The position numbers were made by a program, and so were the translations under genes. 64,000 nt of DNA from Ochromonas danica (lineage: Eukaryota; Sar; Chrysophyceae; Chromulinales; Chromulinaceae). The stretch is from positions 30,001 to 94,000 of the forward strand of contig VKHL01000018.1 of the NCBI GenBank assembly GCA_015146655.1. Direction: 5' to 3'. Every line of letters begins with the position of its first letter. Positions within the stretch are counted from its first letter, which is position 1. Under the pieces are notes generated by a model. It was not told the origin of the DNA, ran no database searches, and was given only the letters and a program-made list of their open reading frames with translations. This document shows positions 1-10,159 of the stretch, in pieces.

Positions 1-626
1 AGCCCAACAATTATTATCATGCTTGGTACAATACGGCTTCCTTCTACCCCATTAATCTCTATAGCACCATCCACCGATACCAAAAATGAATGGCAATCGG
101 TACAGCGACAGCACGTGCGCTACCAGAAAACAAAAAAACTCACTTATACTATAGTACTAGTTTTCTATATAAAAATGCTTTGCGTTCTTCGCTTTTCGGA
201 AAAACCACCGCTTTTAGTAGTATTGCGTAGGCTACACGGCGGCGATACCGCCCCACTCACCGTTTAATGCGATTTTCCGTTGTAAAGTGCGCAGCTCATC
301 CAACAAACCACATGGAAAACGGTTTGTTAAACGCGTTTTATCGTCACGAAACTCCCGAAATACGAAAGGCCTGTACCGGCGCTTCATTGCAGACAAACAT
401 TCTTATTTTCGAGTTAAATTAGGGAATGCGGCAACAAAAAAGAAACCACATAAATTATCCCCCCTGCAACTAAGAGCCTGTTGAGTGATTTTCTATTAAA
501 GCCCGGCGCCTCTCCTTGACCAATTATCAGCTATTGTGCTTGCAGTGGCAATAATGTCATTCTTAGTCTTTGTTCGGGTCTATAAAATGACACACAAAAG
601 GTGAGCAGACAACAACAGTTAAGTAG
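1..626. other. Left-edge region without a recognised gene
   Basis: I see only short open frames (19-267 and 287-484 on +) with no recognisable domain and unremarkable composition. A TATAAAA-like string lies near 580-587 but no convincing gene follows it on the + strand. The region probably holds the 3' flank of the SET gene, which ends at 627, and possibly the end of a gene lying outside the window. Confidence 0.4.
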
Positions 627-2477
627 TTAGATGCTCACTTCATCTAATAGCTCACGGATACGAGCACTTCGACTGGTCTTCTCTTCAGTGCCAAACATAT
701 CTAGAAGAACGGCATTTTCAGATGATGCCAAATTATTTGATCTCTCCTACGTGGACACAAAAATAATCATCCCAACCAAATACAGTGTAAGTGTAGATAC
801 TGCTCACCTGAGTATACAATTGAGCTATATTGCAGGCCAGATTTGATAATAGTCTCTTTCGGCGAATTCGATATTTCAGAGCTTCCTTCAAATTTGTTGA
901 TAAAGAGGACTCAATAGAGTCAAGAAGAGGGGAAGTAGCACGATAAGAAGAAGAAAGCTGAAGAGAATCCCGTAAGATGCGATGACAATCTGTTCTGATT
1001 AAGTCAAAATCGGTGGTGGCGGTAAGGGATCCGAACTGGAAGGTGGTACCTTCAGCATCACCGTTAATTAAAAGATCCATATCGGTAGATTCATCCGTAC
1101 CATATGATCGAATGATGATGGCAATAACGGCCAAAATAGCACGCAAAACGCTCTTTTCGATTTCTTTCGACAAGAGGGCGCCGGGATTTTGAAGAAGATT
1201 AGGATCATATCCAAATTTCAACAAATCTTCTTCACTGCCAGCAAACATTATACGAAAGAGAGCCCACAGACGCCCATCTACCTTTTGTGGGCCGAGATGC
1301 ACGTGGTGAATAGCACGCGGACCACTGAGCTGCAAAGAAGTCAGCCAGTAGCGTTTCCATGTTGGCAGACCCTGCCAAGTAAACGAAGGCATATCCTGAC
1401 CTGCCAACTTCATGGCTATGTTGATTAAAGTTTCATCCACATAAGCTTGCACAACATCAAACGGATTATTGTCGATGGTAAATCCGTAGTCTGAAAGAAG
1501 ATCGTCATTCGAAAGCGGACCGTAAATCATAGTTAATTCCTCAAACGGAGTAAGTGCCTTCGTCGTCACGAGATCAAACGAATTCTCTTTTGTAACAAGT
1601 GCGCAATTTGCATCGAAACTATGCGATGCGAAATCAATCCCTGGAATTAAAACCGCTTCGTCGACATCTGTGGATCGAACTGCACGACTGCTGGCACAAG
1701 CAAAACCCCAGCCTAACGCATTAACATCAACACGATTTCCGTCAAATGGGTCCTTAGATGATTTGTGAAGAGGAAGGAGGATGTTTTCAGAAAAATCGTT
1801 GAGGAAATGACATCGATCGCGAGTCTTCTGCATGACATCAATATCTTGCAGCATTCTGAATAAATAAAACGTCAAACGGATCAATCATCACACGGTCAAA
1901 ACATAGGAAACGGATCGAAACTCGTTTCATACCTGAACTCTGTTGGGGAGAAGAAAAGAGGAACACCGCGGATCTCCTGTGGAAGATTATTCAGGTATGG
2001 TAGAAAAAACGAGTGGGGGTTACAGCGTTCACACAGAAGCGCTATCGCCAAGCGCGCACGCCAATGTTGAGGACCAATGGCATTTATGAGGTCTCTCGTT
2101 TGGACTGGATAAGACAGAGGCATGGCAGATGGATGTGCATGCAGGCATAATTTCTTGGGGATACTCAACAGTGTGGTTCCTGGTGATGTTTCATGTGAAG
2201 CTGCGAGCGACCAACTACTGTTAGACTGCACCACACTTGCATCAAATCGTCCTCCATGATCTTCAATCCATCTTATTAATGCGTCGAGGTTCCCACTGAG
2301 TCGAGAATCATTGATGTCCGGAGCATCAAGAAAGGAAGATGCTTGCAAGGACGCTCTCTTAAGCTGGACTAAATGTGGAAAAGTTCGAAAGCTATATGAC
2401 TGGTTCAGCAGAAAGACAAAAACAAAAATGAGGACAAGCATAATTTTGATTCTGAGGTTGCATGCAAAGGAGTCCAT
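627..2477 (-). CDS. Rubisco-LSMT-like SET-domain lysine methyltransferase, putatively plastid-targeted
   Basis: Three exons on the minus strand fit (2477-1933, 1855-808, 746-627), with introns of 77 and 61 nt, phase-consistent, giving 570 aa. The SET core is split by the first intron. In exon 2 the segment VLIPGIDFASHS stands where the family has its Asp-x-x-Asn-His-Ser motif, followed by the YGPLSNDDLLSDYGF block typical of LSMT/SETD3/SETD6-like enzymes. A helical Rubisco-substrate-binding-like region follows. The N-terminus has a hydrophobic signal peptide (about residues 13-28) ending SYS-F, then a Ser/Lys-rich stretch. Phe right after the cleavage site is the known hallmark of plastid targeting in algae with secondary red plastids, so plastid import is inferred. 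Family enzymes trimethylate lysine on Rubisco large subunit, aldolase or other proteins; the substrate here is unknown. Ser replaces the usual Asn of the NHS motif. An alternative start is 2441. Confidence 0.8.
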
Positions 2478-2684
2478 CAGTATTGCTTGGTTTCTCTTCA
2501 GATTGTCATAAGTTAATGGTGAACACTCCGCTAAATCGTCCGAGAAAAGGAAGTCCAATTGCGACGCTTTTGTGGGAAAGGGAACAGACTAATTATTGAG
2601 AAGCTTACAGTATATTTTGAAGAGAAGACGTCTCAACGCAAATTAGTCCTCTTTATTGTATCAGAATTTCACAGGAACCATTAC

Positions 2685-3632
2685 TTACGACCTCGCCACA
2701 GCAAGTCGCCGAATGACAGAATCCAACTCAGAAGGAGAGTACAAATGATACCCTTCGGAAGTGACAGACGCGACTTCCACATTCTGATTATTGAGCTTAT
2801 CTTCCATCACCTGTTTCAAGATTTCCAAAGCAAGATCTTCGGCTTCCGCCAACGTGAGGTCTTCGCGATATTTTTCTTGGAGGGTGGCTTGCGCGCCCTC
2901 CGAACCAGCACCAATAGCTTTCGCTCTATACTGGAAATAAGTTCCCGATGGATCGGAAAAGAACAAAAGCGGGCCCAACTTTCGATCAAATCCAGCAGTT
3001 AGCAAAGCAACACCAAAGGGTCTGGACATCTTAGTCTCTCCTTTCTTCCTTCCTTCGCCGAATCCCAAAGCGAGGTCGCAAACAGATTGAGTAAGAGCCT
3101 CCACGCCAATTGACTATGGTAAAACGTCATTATTCGAGTCGCTACATCGCAAGACAGAACCAGAAAAGGCTCTTACCTCGTTGAAAGAGAATCGATGGTT
3201 CTGTGCTTCAATGCGAGCATGGTCAACCAGAGTTCTTGCGTCTAAAATCATCCATGCACGCATCCAACCATCAAAATGGTGAGCTTGAATCATAGCTATA
3301 GGAAGAAAAGCCAATACCCCCAATAAGACCAGAGAACGCAGCTCCGACATGCGAATCGATCTCAAGAATCTTTTCAACTGAAGAGGGTTCGAGGAGGCTA
3401 GAGGTAAGGCGCTTCTCAATAGCCAACACAACGCCATCTTTAGTTTGAATGCCGACAGAGGTCGAACCCAACTTCACAGCTTCAATCGCATACTCCACTT
3501 GGAAAAGTCTGTCATGGACATAGATAAGCAAGTGAATAACCGAGGAGCGCAGTGGTTCCCAATCAAGCCTTACCGTCCCTCCGGTGAGAAAGTATTCACT
3601 CCTCTATCGTATTCGCTTCGAGTCAGATACAT
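2685..3632 (-). CDS. PSMA5: 20S proteasome subunit alpha type-5
   Basis: Four exons (3632-3574, 3508-3318, 3241-3177, 3113-2685) join in frame across introns of 65, 76 and 63 nt. The product starts [20 protein letters not shown] and continues [16 protein letters not shown], the signature of the alpha-5 subunit of the 20S core. [28 protein letters not shown], and [21 protein letters not shown] follow in the expected order. Alpha subunits form the outer rings that gate the chamber and are not proteolytic themselves. The C-terminus is slightly variable but the length (about 247 aa) is normal. It is divergent from the mastigoneme-like gene with 259 bp between start codons. Confidence 0.95.
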
Positions 3633-3891
3633 TTTTTGATGAGATGAGTGGAATCAAATGATAGATGAGATGACAAGTGCATCTGCGATTCTCTAGAGTA
3701 AAAACAGGTTTATTTCTTTTAGGACTTCTTGAGACTTCGGGAGTTTCGTTTTTCGTAGTTTGTTTTGTCTGTTGAAGGTGCTTCAGCCCGCAACACGAGC
3801 AGGCGAAACCGTCGCGGACCGGCTCTCTCTGCGGCTGTTTGTGCGCAACTCACAATCAAACTTGTTCTGCTTGGTGACAAGTCTGCTAACT

Positions 3892-6202
3892 ATGAAATAT
3901 TCTTTTCTCCTCTCAACCACTCTTGTGGCTGCATTGTGGAGTCTTGCGCACAGCGAATGCGCCAATGCCTGTAATGGCCATGGAAAATGCACATCGTATG
4001 ATATGTGTATTTGTAATCGCAACTGGCAGGCGAGCGACTGCAGCGAGCGCGTGTGTATGTTTGGTTTGGCCCATGTTGACACTCCTAAGGTAAGATATTT
4101 AAGATATTTGGTTTATTTAAAGTGGACTTATATCTCGCTTTCTACTTGGTCAGGGTGATTTGGACGGCTCGGGCACTCTTTCAAATGCCAATATTGTTGT
4201 GACTGAAAACAGTTTCGTCTATCCGTATGGCACCACTGAGCAATTTCCTCAAATGCAAGATTCCGATTTGCAAACCCTCACGAACACAGCTCATTATTAC
4301 ATGGAGTGCTCGAACAAAGGACGCTGCGATCGTACCACTGGGGAGTGTCAATGTTTTGACGGTTATGATGGAGTAGCCTGCCAAAGAGCTTCTTGTCCTG
4401 GGTATCCAAACTCATGCTCGGGACATGGCGTTTGCAAAACTATCAGCCAGCTCGCTGAAAGTGACTATGGTAATGTGTACAAGCTGTGGGACAAAGACGC
4501 AACGATGGGTTGCGAGTGTGATAAAGGCTATACCGGCGCGGACTGCAGTGAGCGCTTGTGTAAGTATGGTGTTGATCCTCTCTATTTGGATGATGCTACC
4601 ACTGCCAAGTATTCTATTTTCGATCTGGCTACTCTAACCACAAAGACGTCTTCTCCGTATTTCACTAATGGCGAGTCCGAGGCGAAGAGCGCTTATTGGG
4701 CTATTCGCTTCTATGACAACCACGAGGAAGACTGGGTTACTACTCCTATTATTGCGGGTGCTACCTGTACTGAAGTTGTTGAAGCTCTGGAGTCCCTACC
4801 CAACAATGTTATTCCTGCCAACTCTATTGACTGTTCCGTTGTGACGTTTAATGGCAACGAAAATTCCTTCACCATGACCAACGCATACTATGATGCTCAG
4901 CATCCATCTGGGTCGCGTCATCCTTATCGTATCTTCTACCGCTTTGCTATGTGGGAAGCTCTTACCGCTAGCGATCAAGGAGAGCTGGGCCCAACCACCG
5001 CGCTTCAGTATTACCATGGAAGCAATCAGACCTCTACTGTTTCTCTGTATGGCAATGTCTATCGACTCAAATTTTATAGCAATCCTGGAAAGCTTAAGCA
5101 GCCTTCTATTGAAGTTTACCTCGATGGAACTCGTCCGAGCCTGATCTCTCCTGGATACAAGGTTATCACCCGTGTTTGGACCGACGGACAGCAAGGAGAA
5201 GATGATGATTACTTCGCAGATCATTGCACTGGTGTGACTGCAACGATTGGAGTGATTGCTTCATCTACTGATTACATGACACAATCTTACCTCACGGGTT
5301 TCACAACAACGGAACGTGGTTTGTTGAAGAAATGTTTGGGTGATGCTGATTTTGACACAACTAACAATGTAGATGTGTACAATTGGGATTATGGATCCAA
5401 GTACTATCCTCACATGATTAAGCTTGTACGAACTGTTACCTCTTACAATGATGGTGGCTACTACGCAGTTCTTTGGTATGATTCCAATACTCACTGGGAT
5501 AGTATAGCACCTGAGGGTACTTTCCGCTTGCTCAATCCATTCAGACCCCCTGATAATTTCCTCACTGATAACTATGATATTTATACCACGAAGGGGACAC
5601 TCGCATTGACGTCCGTGTTTGCCGAAGCCACTTTCGGTTTTGGATCACAATATATTTACACTGTCAACACTACCTATGATCAAAACAGTACGATTTCGAC
5701 TGTTGTATATGATGGTGATATCTCTTGTGAGGTGGGAAATAACAATGCTTACAAGCTGGATTATATTTCTCACTGCTTGAATAGATCCGATCTGTTCACC
5801 ATGTTAAACTGGGAGTTTCCTGAGTTCAACCCTCCTCATCTGAACTTGTATTCGGCCAAGCGACTTTACACCCACTCCCCTGAGCACTACGTCGTTGACC
5901 GATTCGCTGTGAACTCCGTCATCGCTCGTAGCAACAATACTCTTCATTACATGACTCACATGATCACTGCTGACCTATCGACGAACTGGGCTGCCAGTGT
6001 GGGAATCGATGGCGGGGGACATTCTTCCTTGACTAACCCTCATTTCCATGTCTACAAGTTCTTCCCTGCTACGGAGTCTACCTATGAATATGTTGCCGAG
6101 TGCTCTAATCGTGGTATTTGTGATAGAGATTCTGGTGTTTGCAAGTGCTTCGCTGGCTACACCTCTGACTCTTGCAGTGTGCAAAGTAGCTTATCTTTGT
6201 AA
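3892..6202 (+). CDS. Secreted EGF-repeat protein of the mastigoneme/SIG type
   Basis: Two exons (3892-4089 and 4154-6202; 64-nt intron, phase 0) encode 748 aa. A signal peptide (residues 1-21, ending AHS) is followed directly by an EGF-like module CANACNGHGKCTSYDMCIC and the tract CMFGLAHVDTPKGDLDGSG. That tract is, from memory, characteristic of stramenopile SIG proteins and of mastigoneme proteins such as Ocm1. A second EGF-like module (CSNKGRCDRTTGECQC), a third pair ending CSERLCKYG, and a last module close to the C-terminus (CSNRGICDRDSGVCKC) frame a long Cys-poor central domain of about 450 aa. It is likely an extracellular structural component of tubular flagellar hairs or of the cell surface. 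The start was chosen because it opens the signal peptide; the ORF extends upstream without signal features. Confidence 0.8.
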
Positions 6203-6301
6203 GCGTTGTGTCAACTAAACATTAAGAAAGATTGGGTGAAAAGAGATTTAGTATTGCTTGTTTAACAACGCAAATCTTTTCCTAGCATGTTACTGCGTTA
6301 T

Positions 6302-8681
6302 CTACGTTGTATGCTTCAATTGCGGTGCAAGCACTGGGAAATGTCGATGATAACTCTTGTTCACAGTCACAGGCATTAAAGTCGACTCAAACGAGAATCC
6401 CTCTTGCTTCAGCTTCATCAGTGACAAAGAGTATGCAACAGCGACCTACATTCAGTGTCATAGACACAAAGTGCGAAGGTGAAAAGAAGTCAGTGATAAA
6501 AAAAAGATAAACTTGCCTTGGTGAGTAAAACAGAGTCGCCAACAGAGGAGGTCGTATCCCCAATCAACAAGATGCCTCTATTCGATCCGTTACTGCTTTT
6601 CCGTGCTTCGTCGAAATATGAGCGAGCATGTTTGAAACAGAGTAACGAGCTATCTAACAATGCTTCAAGCTCAATCTTGCGCTGATCGTTATTGAGAACG
6701 GTGCCCTCACTTCCACCAACAGTCTTGAGAAAATCCTCAAAACTTAAAGGCCCAGGGTTTAGCACCTCTTGAAAAGGTTTAAATCTTCGCAAAAATACAT
6801 TTGAACGCAAGGTGTAATCACTGCATTTTGAGTCGATGACACTTAATCTCTTGAGAAGGACGACACTTCGAAAGATTCCTTTGCATAACAGCCCTCTTCC
6901 CTTTAGAATAAACTCATCTCCGCAATGTTCTTCGATCTTTTGAACCTCCTTCACATTCTTATCCTTCTTCTCTTTCCTCGGTTCAACTTTCTTGGAACTG
7001 GTGTCATATTGGTATCTCATTGACCCCAATCTGTCCGACGCGTGACTGTGAACAGAGTGAATGTAATCCCAATACCAAAAGAAGTAGTCTAGCTCAGCAG
7101 GATCCAAGATATCAGCCTCTAACATAACGCTCATGTAAAGATCCATGGTTTTACAAACAAAAAGAACGGCCCAAGATGAGTACCAAGGCTGCACCTCTTT
7201 ATCAGAAGGAGAGACGGCGACTTTGGATCGCAGTTGTTCGTCTAGATAAAGCGCCTCCGACATAACTTGACCCCATAAAATTAGTATGTTCTCTAGACGA
7301 TGGAAAAGACGTCGCCGACACACCATTAATGCTTTCAGCAGCTCCCAAACAGCGACTCGAGGGCTACCGGTGGACACCCACTCGCAGCACGTGGGATCAG
7401 CTGTTGAGATCTTTTCAGGTACAGCATGAAGTTCCATAGACTGCAGAATCATAGATGGCAAGCCATTCACTGCATGCAGCAGTGCAATTAAAAATAGGGA
7501 ACGCGCGAGCATATGGTGAGATGACGAAGATGAAATACGAATACAGCAGGAGAGAACATCGTCGAACGAGCGAGTGCCACCATTGAGCCACTCGGCTATG
7601 CTGATTATCTCTACCCACTGGGTGCTGACCTTCTCGAGGCAAGACAAGGCTTGAGGGAAATCGGCTCTATTGATCTTCCTCACAGGCCCCACTTGATACA
7701 AACGGCTGAGACGGTCGTCAAAGAGAAAGTCTGAGAGATTCTCTTCGGACGAAGAGCTGATCAACAGACCCTGTAGGCGATGCACTTCTTGTTTGAAAGT
7801 GTTCACCCGCTCGCGTAGAAGGAGAATATCCGCCAAAGAGCGCTCTTCGGCAGGAGTTGCAAAGCTATAACCACGCAAAGTTCGTATGTCAAGGAGGAGA
7901 CGAAGAAGCGCAACCGCTGACGCCAGCAGGATCTGTATTCCTTCCTCCTCAACCTCTTGCGCGATCTTCTCGGTCTCTGCAATGGTCTCTTCGTCCGATA
8001 GGCACCAACAAGGAAGATTCGACCTAAAGGACGGAGAGAAGTCTTCATCTGGTATCATCCACTGTCAAGCCCTTAACTTTACCATTCGTTCACAGAAAGG
8101 TCCTTACCTTCATAAATATCAGCGAAGAGAACGAGGTCAAATACATATTTCTGAATTTGCGCACAGCAAACAGCGAAGAGAAGGAGCGCACGGCCTGGAA
8201 TACAGTTGGTTATCCACTCGGCGGAGGAAGAATCAGCAGAAGCAGACGGAGCCAGGGACTGCAGAGCCGCTTGTTGGCCTTGCGTCCAAAACAGCACACA
8301 AGAATGGGTGCTTTCGAGAATACTCGATCCATCAAAGAACATCGCGAGGAGGGTAAGAATCTTCTTCATCGCTGCCAAAGCCTCTGCTGTGCTCACTCGA
8401 GACAAATCAACTCGAAAAAGCGGCGCCTCAGAGAGGCTCGCAGCCACACCACAGCACTGGTCCATCTTCTCGTCCATCAACTGGGACACATCAACAGATC
8501 ACCATCATGGGAAGACAGCCAAAGAGGGAAAGAGGGAGAAAAGCAGGAGGCCCACCTCAATGGCAGACATCGCCTCAAAGAGCGAGAAATCGGGAATCGC
8601 CATCATCGGGCGGGGCTTGTTCCTGGCCAACTCTGTGGCGCAGCATTGAATAGTACTCGTGATATCCTCCCAATAACTCAT
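6302..8681 (-). CDS. NAA35: NatC N-terminal acetyltransferase auxiliary subunit NAA35 (Mak10)
   Basis: Four exons (8681-8556, 8480-8108, 8048-6517, 6445-6302) give 724 aa, the usual NAA35 length (human about 725). The first splice joins FEAMSAIE to LMDEKMD, rebuilding the diagnostic Mak10 motif; the second joins DIYE to DEDF, matching the family's FEEEDF block. NAA35 anchors NatC to ribosomes and supports acetylation of Met-Leu/Ile/Phe N-termini. The last intron (6516-6446) starts with GC in an AAG/GCAAGT context; without it the protein would end early in a poor tail, while with it the frame continues 47 residues rich in hydrophobic and basic positions. The catalytic partner NAA30 is not in the window. 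The gene is divergent from DCTN2 (175 bp between starts) and convergent with the EGF gene (99 bp). Confidence 0.93.
6446..6516 (-). other. GC-AG intron in NAA35
   Basis: The last NAA35 intron is 71 nt. On the coding strand the exon ends in AAG and the intron begins GCAAGT, the classical GC-donor consensus, and it ends in GTAG. Phase 0 is kept on both sides. All other introns I modelled in the window start with GT. Confidence 0.75.
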
Positions 8682-8855
8682 TCCAAACCTGTCGATCTGA
8701 TTGAATCACACCTCTCTGGCTGGATAGTTGTGGAAGGTGTTTTTGAAAAAAACAGGTTTTCTTTGTGGTGGAAATGGTGGAATGAGCAGGAGCACAGACC
8801 AGATAATTTGGATTTCCATTTCGGACTTTCATTGAAAGTTTGGTGCCAAGGTATT
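8682..8855. promoter_or_regulatory. Bidirectional promoter region NAA35/DCTN2
   Basis: Only 174 bp separate the two divergent start codons, so both promoters and 5' UTRs must lie here. I see no TATA box. The DCTN2 start is the less certain of the two. Confidence 0.5.
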
Positions 8856-9968
8856 ATGCTTCACGTTCAGCATGACCAAGAAACTATCTTTGAAAGCCCA
8901 GAGGTGGCTGTAGTGGAAGAGATCTCTTCTTCGTCTGTTCCTTCAACAGCTCCGTCACTATTTGACCCAGAGATGGCCTTCATCGAGCGAGCGAAGATCA
9001 ACACCTCAACTTCCTTCGAATATTTCAACCAAGAAGAAGCCAAATCTCTCAATTCTATTGGCTCTCAGGAGTATTTTTTCTATGCTGCAGGTAATGAGAA
9101 GAAAATGGAGTCGCCCCACCAACGCCTTCAGCGGCTGCGCAGCGAGTTGAAAGAGTTGTCGGACGATTTGAATAGTTTCGTGGAGAATGACCCCTCATCA
9201 TTGTGGTCATCCTTGCAACATGAGGCTGGAAAGCTGTTGGCGGAGGCGGATGGTCTGCGCAGTCATCGCGCCTGGCAGTATCATCCCTCTAGCAAACTGC
9301 AAGAGGTTCTCTCCTCCACCACGTCTTCCAATGCCGCAACTGACGCTCCAGGGCATTCTTTATCTGACCTAATGAAAAGCAATTTATCAAGCTTGGAGTT
9401 AGAAAGACGAATTCATCGTTTAGAGACTTTGTTAGGGCAGCAAAGTAACAACTTTGATTGTTATTCCTCTTCTTCTTCCTCCACTGGCAATCCTTCCCAT
9501 TGCAAGGACTTGTTCCCTGTGATGGAAACGTTAAGTAATCTTGAGCGCAAATTATCTCTTCTCGATCCACAAACGATTGAAAGTATTCGTGCGAAGACGA
9601 ATTTGCTCAAGTGGGAGTTAGAATCGCTTGCAGGCAAGAAGAAAGACGGAGCCGTTGCAGTCGGTGCACAAGAAGCAAAAGGACTGGAGGTGATGCGCAA
9701 GGTGGAAGATCTTGTCGGTCAGGTAGGAAAGGTGCGAGCCATAGCGGATGATCTACCGGCCCTTGTCCTGCGGCTCAAAACTTTGGAGACCACTCACTGG
9801 GCTGCTGCCAGCGCTCAAGCACGCCTTGTGCAGTTGGAGAAAGATGTTCGCACTGCTCTTGGCACTGCTTCGGAAAACTGTAAACTGCTGAATTCAATGA
9901 AGGAAGGCTTGGAGGAGAACATGCGCACGGTCGAGAATAACTTGAGGAAGCTCGAGCAAAGGAGCTGA
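8856..9968 (+). CDS. DCTN2: Dynactin subunit 2 (p50 dynamitin)
   Basis: An uninterrupted 370-aa frame. The N-terminus carries the short acidic dynamitin motif (QETIFESPEV, compare EPDVYETSDLPE in animals), then SPHQRLQRLRSELKEL matching the conserved TPQQKYQRL helix. The C-terminal half is a series of coiled coils: METLSNLERKLSLLDPQTIESI, LPALVLRLKTLE and a closing ENMRTVENNLRKLEQR, all diagnostic. In dynactin, p50 forms part of the shoulder that links the p150 arm to the Arp1 filament and is needed for dynein-driven cargo transport. The frame stays open upstream of 8856 but that part overlaps NAA35 exons and is not p50-like, so I chose the first Met ahead of the acidic motif; a short upstream exon cannot be ruled out. 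Confidence 0.88.
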   Translation: MLHVQHDQETIFESPEVAVVEEISSSSVPSTAPSLFDPEMAFIERAKINTSTSFEYFNQEEAKSLNSIGSQEYFFYAAGNEKKMESPHQRLQRLRSELKELSDDLNSFVENDPSSLWSSLQHEAGKLLAEADGLRSHRAWQYHPSSKLQEVLSSTTSSNAATDAPGHSLSDLMKSNLSSLELERRIHRLETLLGQQSNNFDCYSSSSSSTGNPSHCKDLFPVMETLSNLERKLSLLDPQTIESIRAKTNLLKWELESLAGKKKDGAVAVGAQEAKGLEVMRKVEDLVGQVGKVRAIADDLPALVLRLKTLETTHWAAASAQARLVQLEKDVRTALGTASENCKLLNSMKEGLEENMRTVENNLRKLEQRS

Positions 9969-10159
9969 TGTGTTGATGGATTTGCTAATGAGATGAATGA
10001 AAGCAGAAGATAAACGCTAATTATTTTCACACTCATCGATCCGATCTTTGTCAATATTATGAAACAACACTGAACACAGAAAGCAGCGAATGCGGAAATC
10101 ACAGTTGATCCGCTACTTACAGTAGTAGTGGAGCATTTCATCGTGCCTTGTGGTCTGAT

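Noticed and set aside
8157-8855. N-terminal extension of the open frame leading into DCTN2
   Set aside because: It overlaps NAA35 exons on the other strand, is not p50-like and lacks a suitable start.
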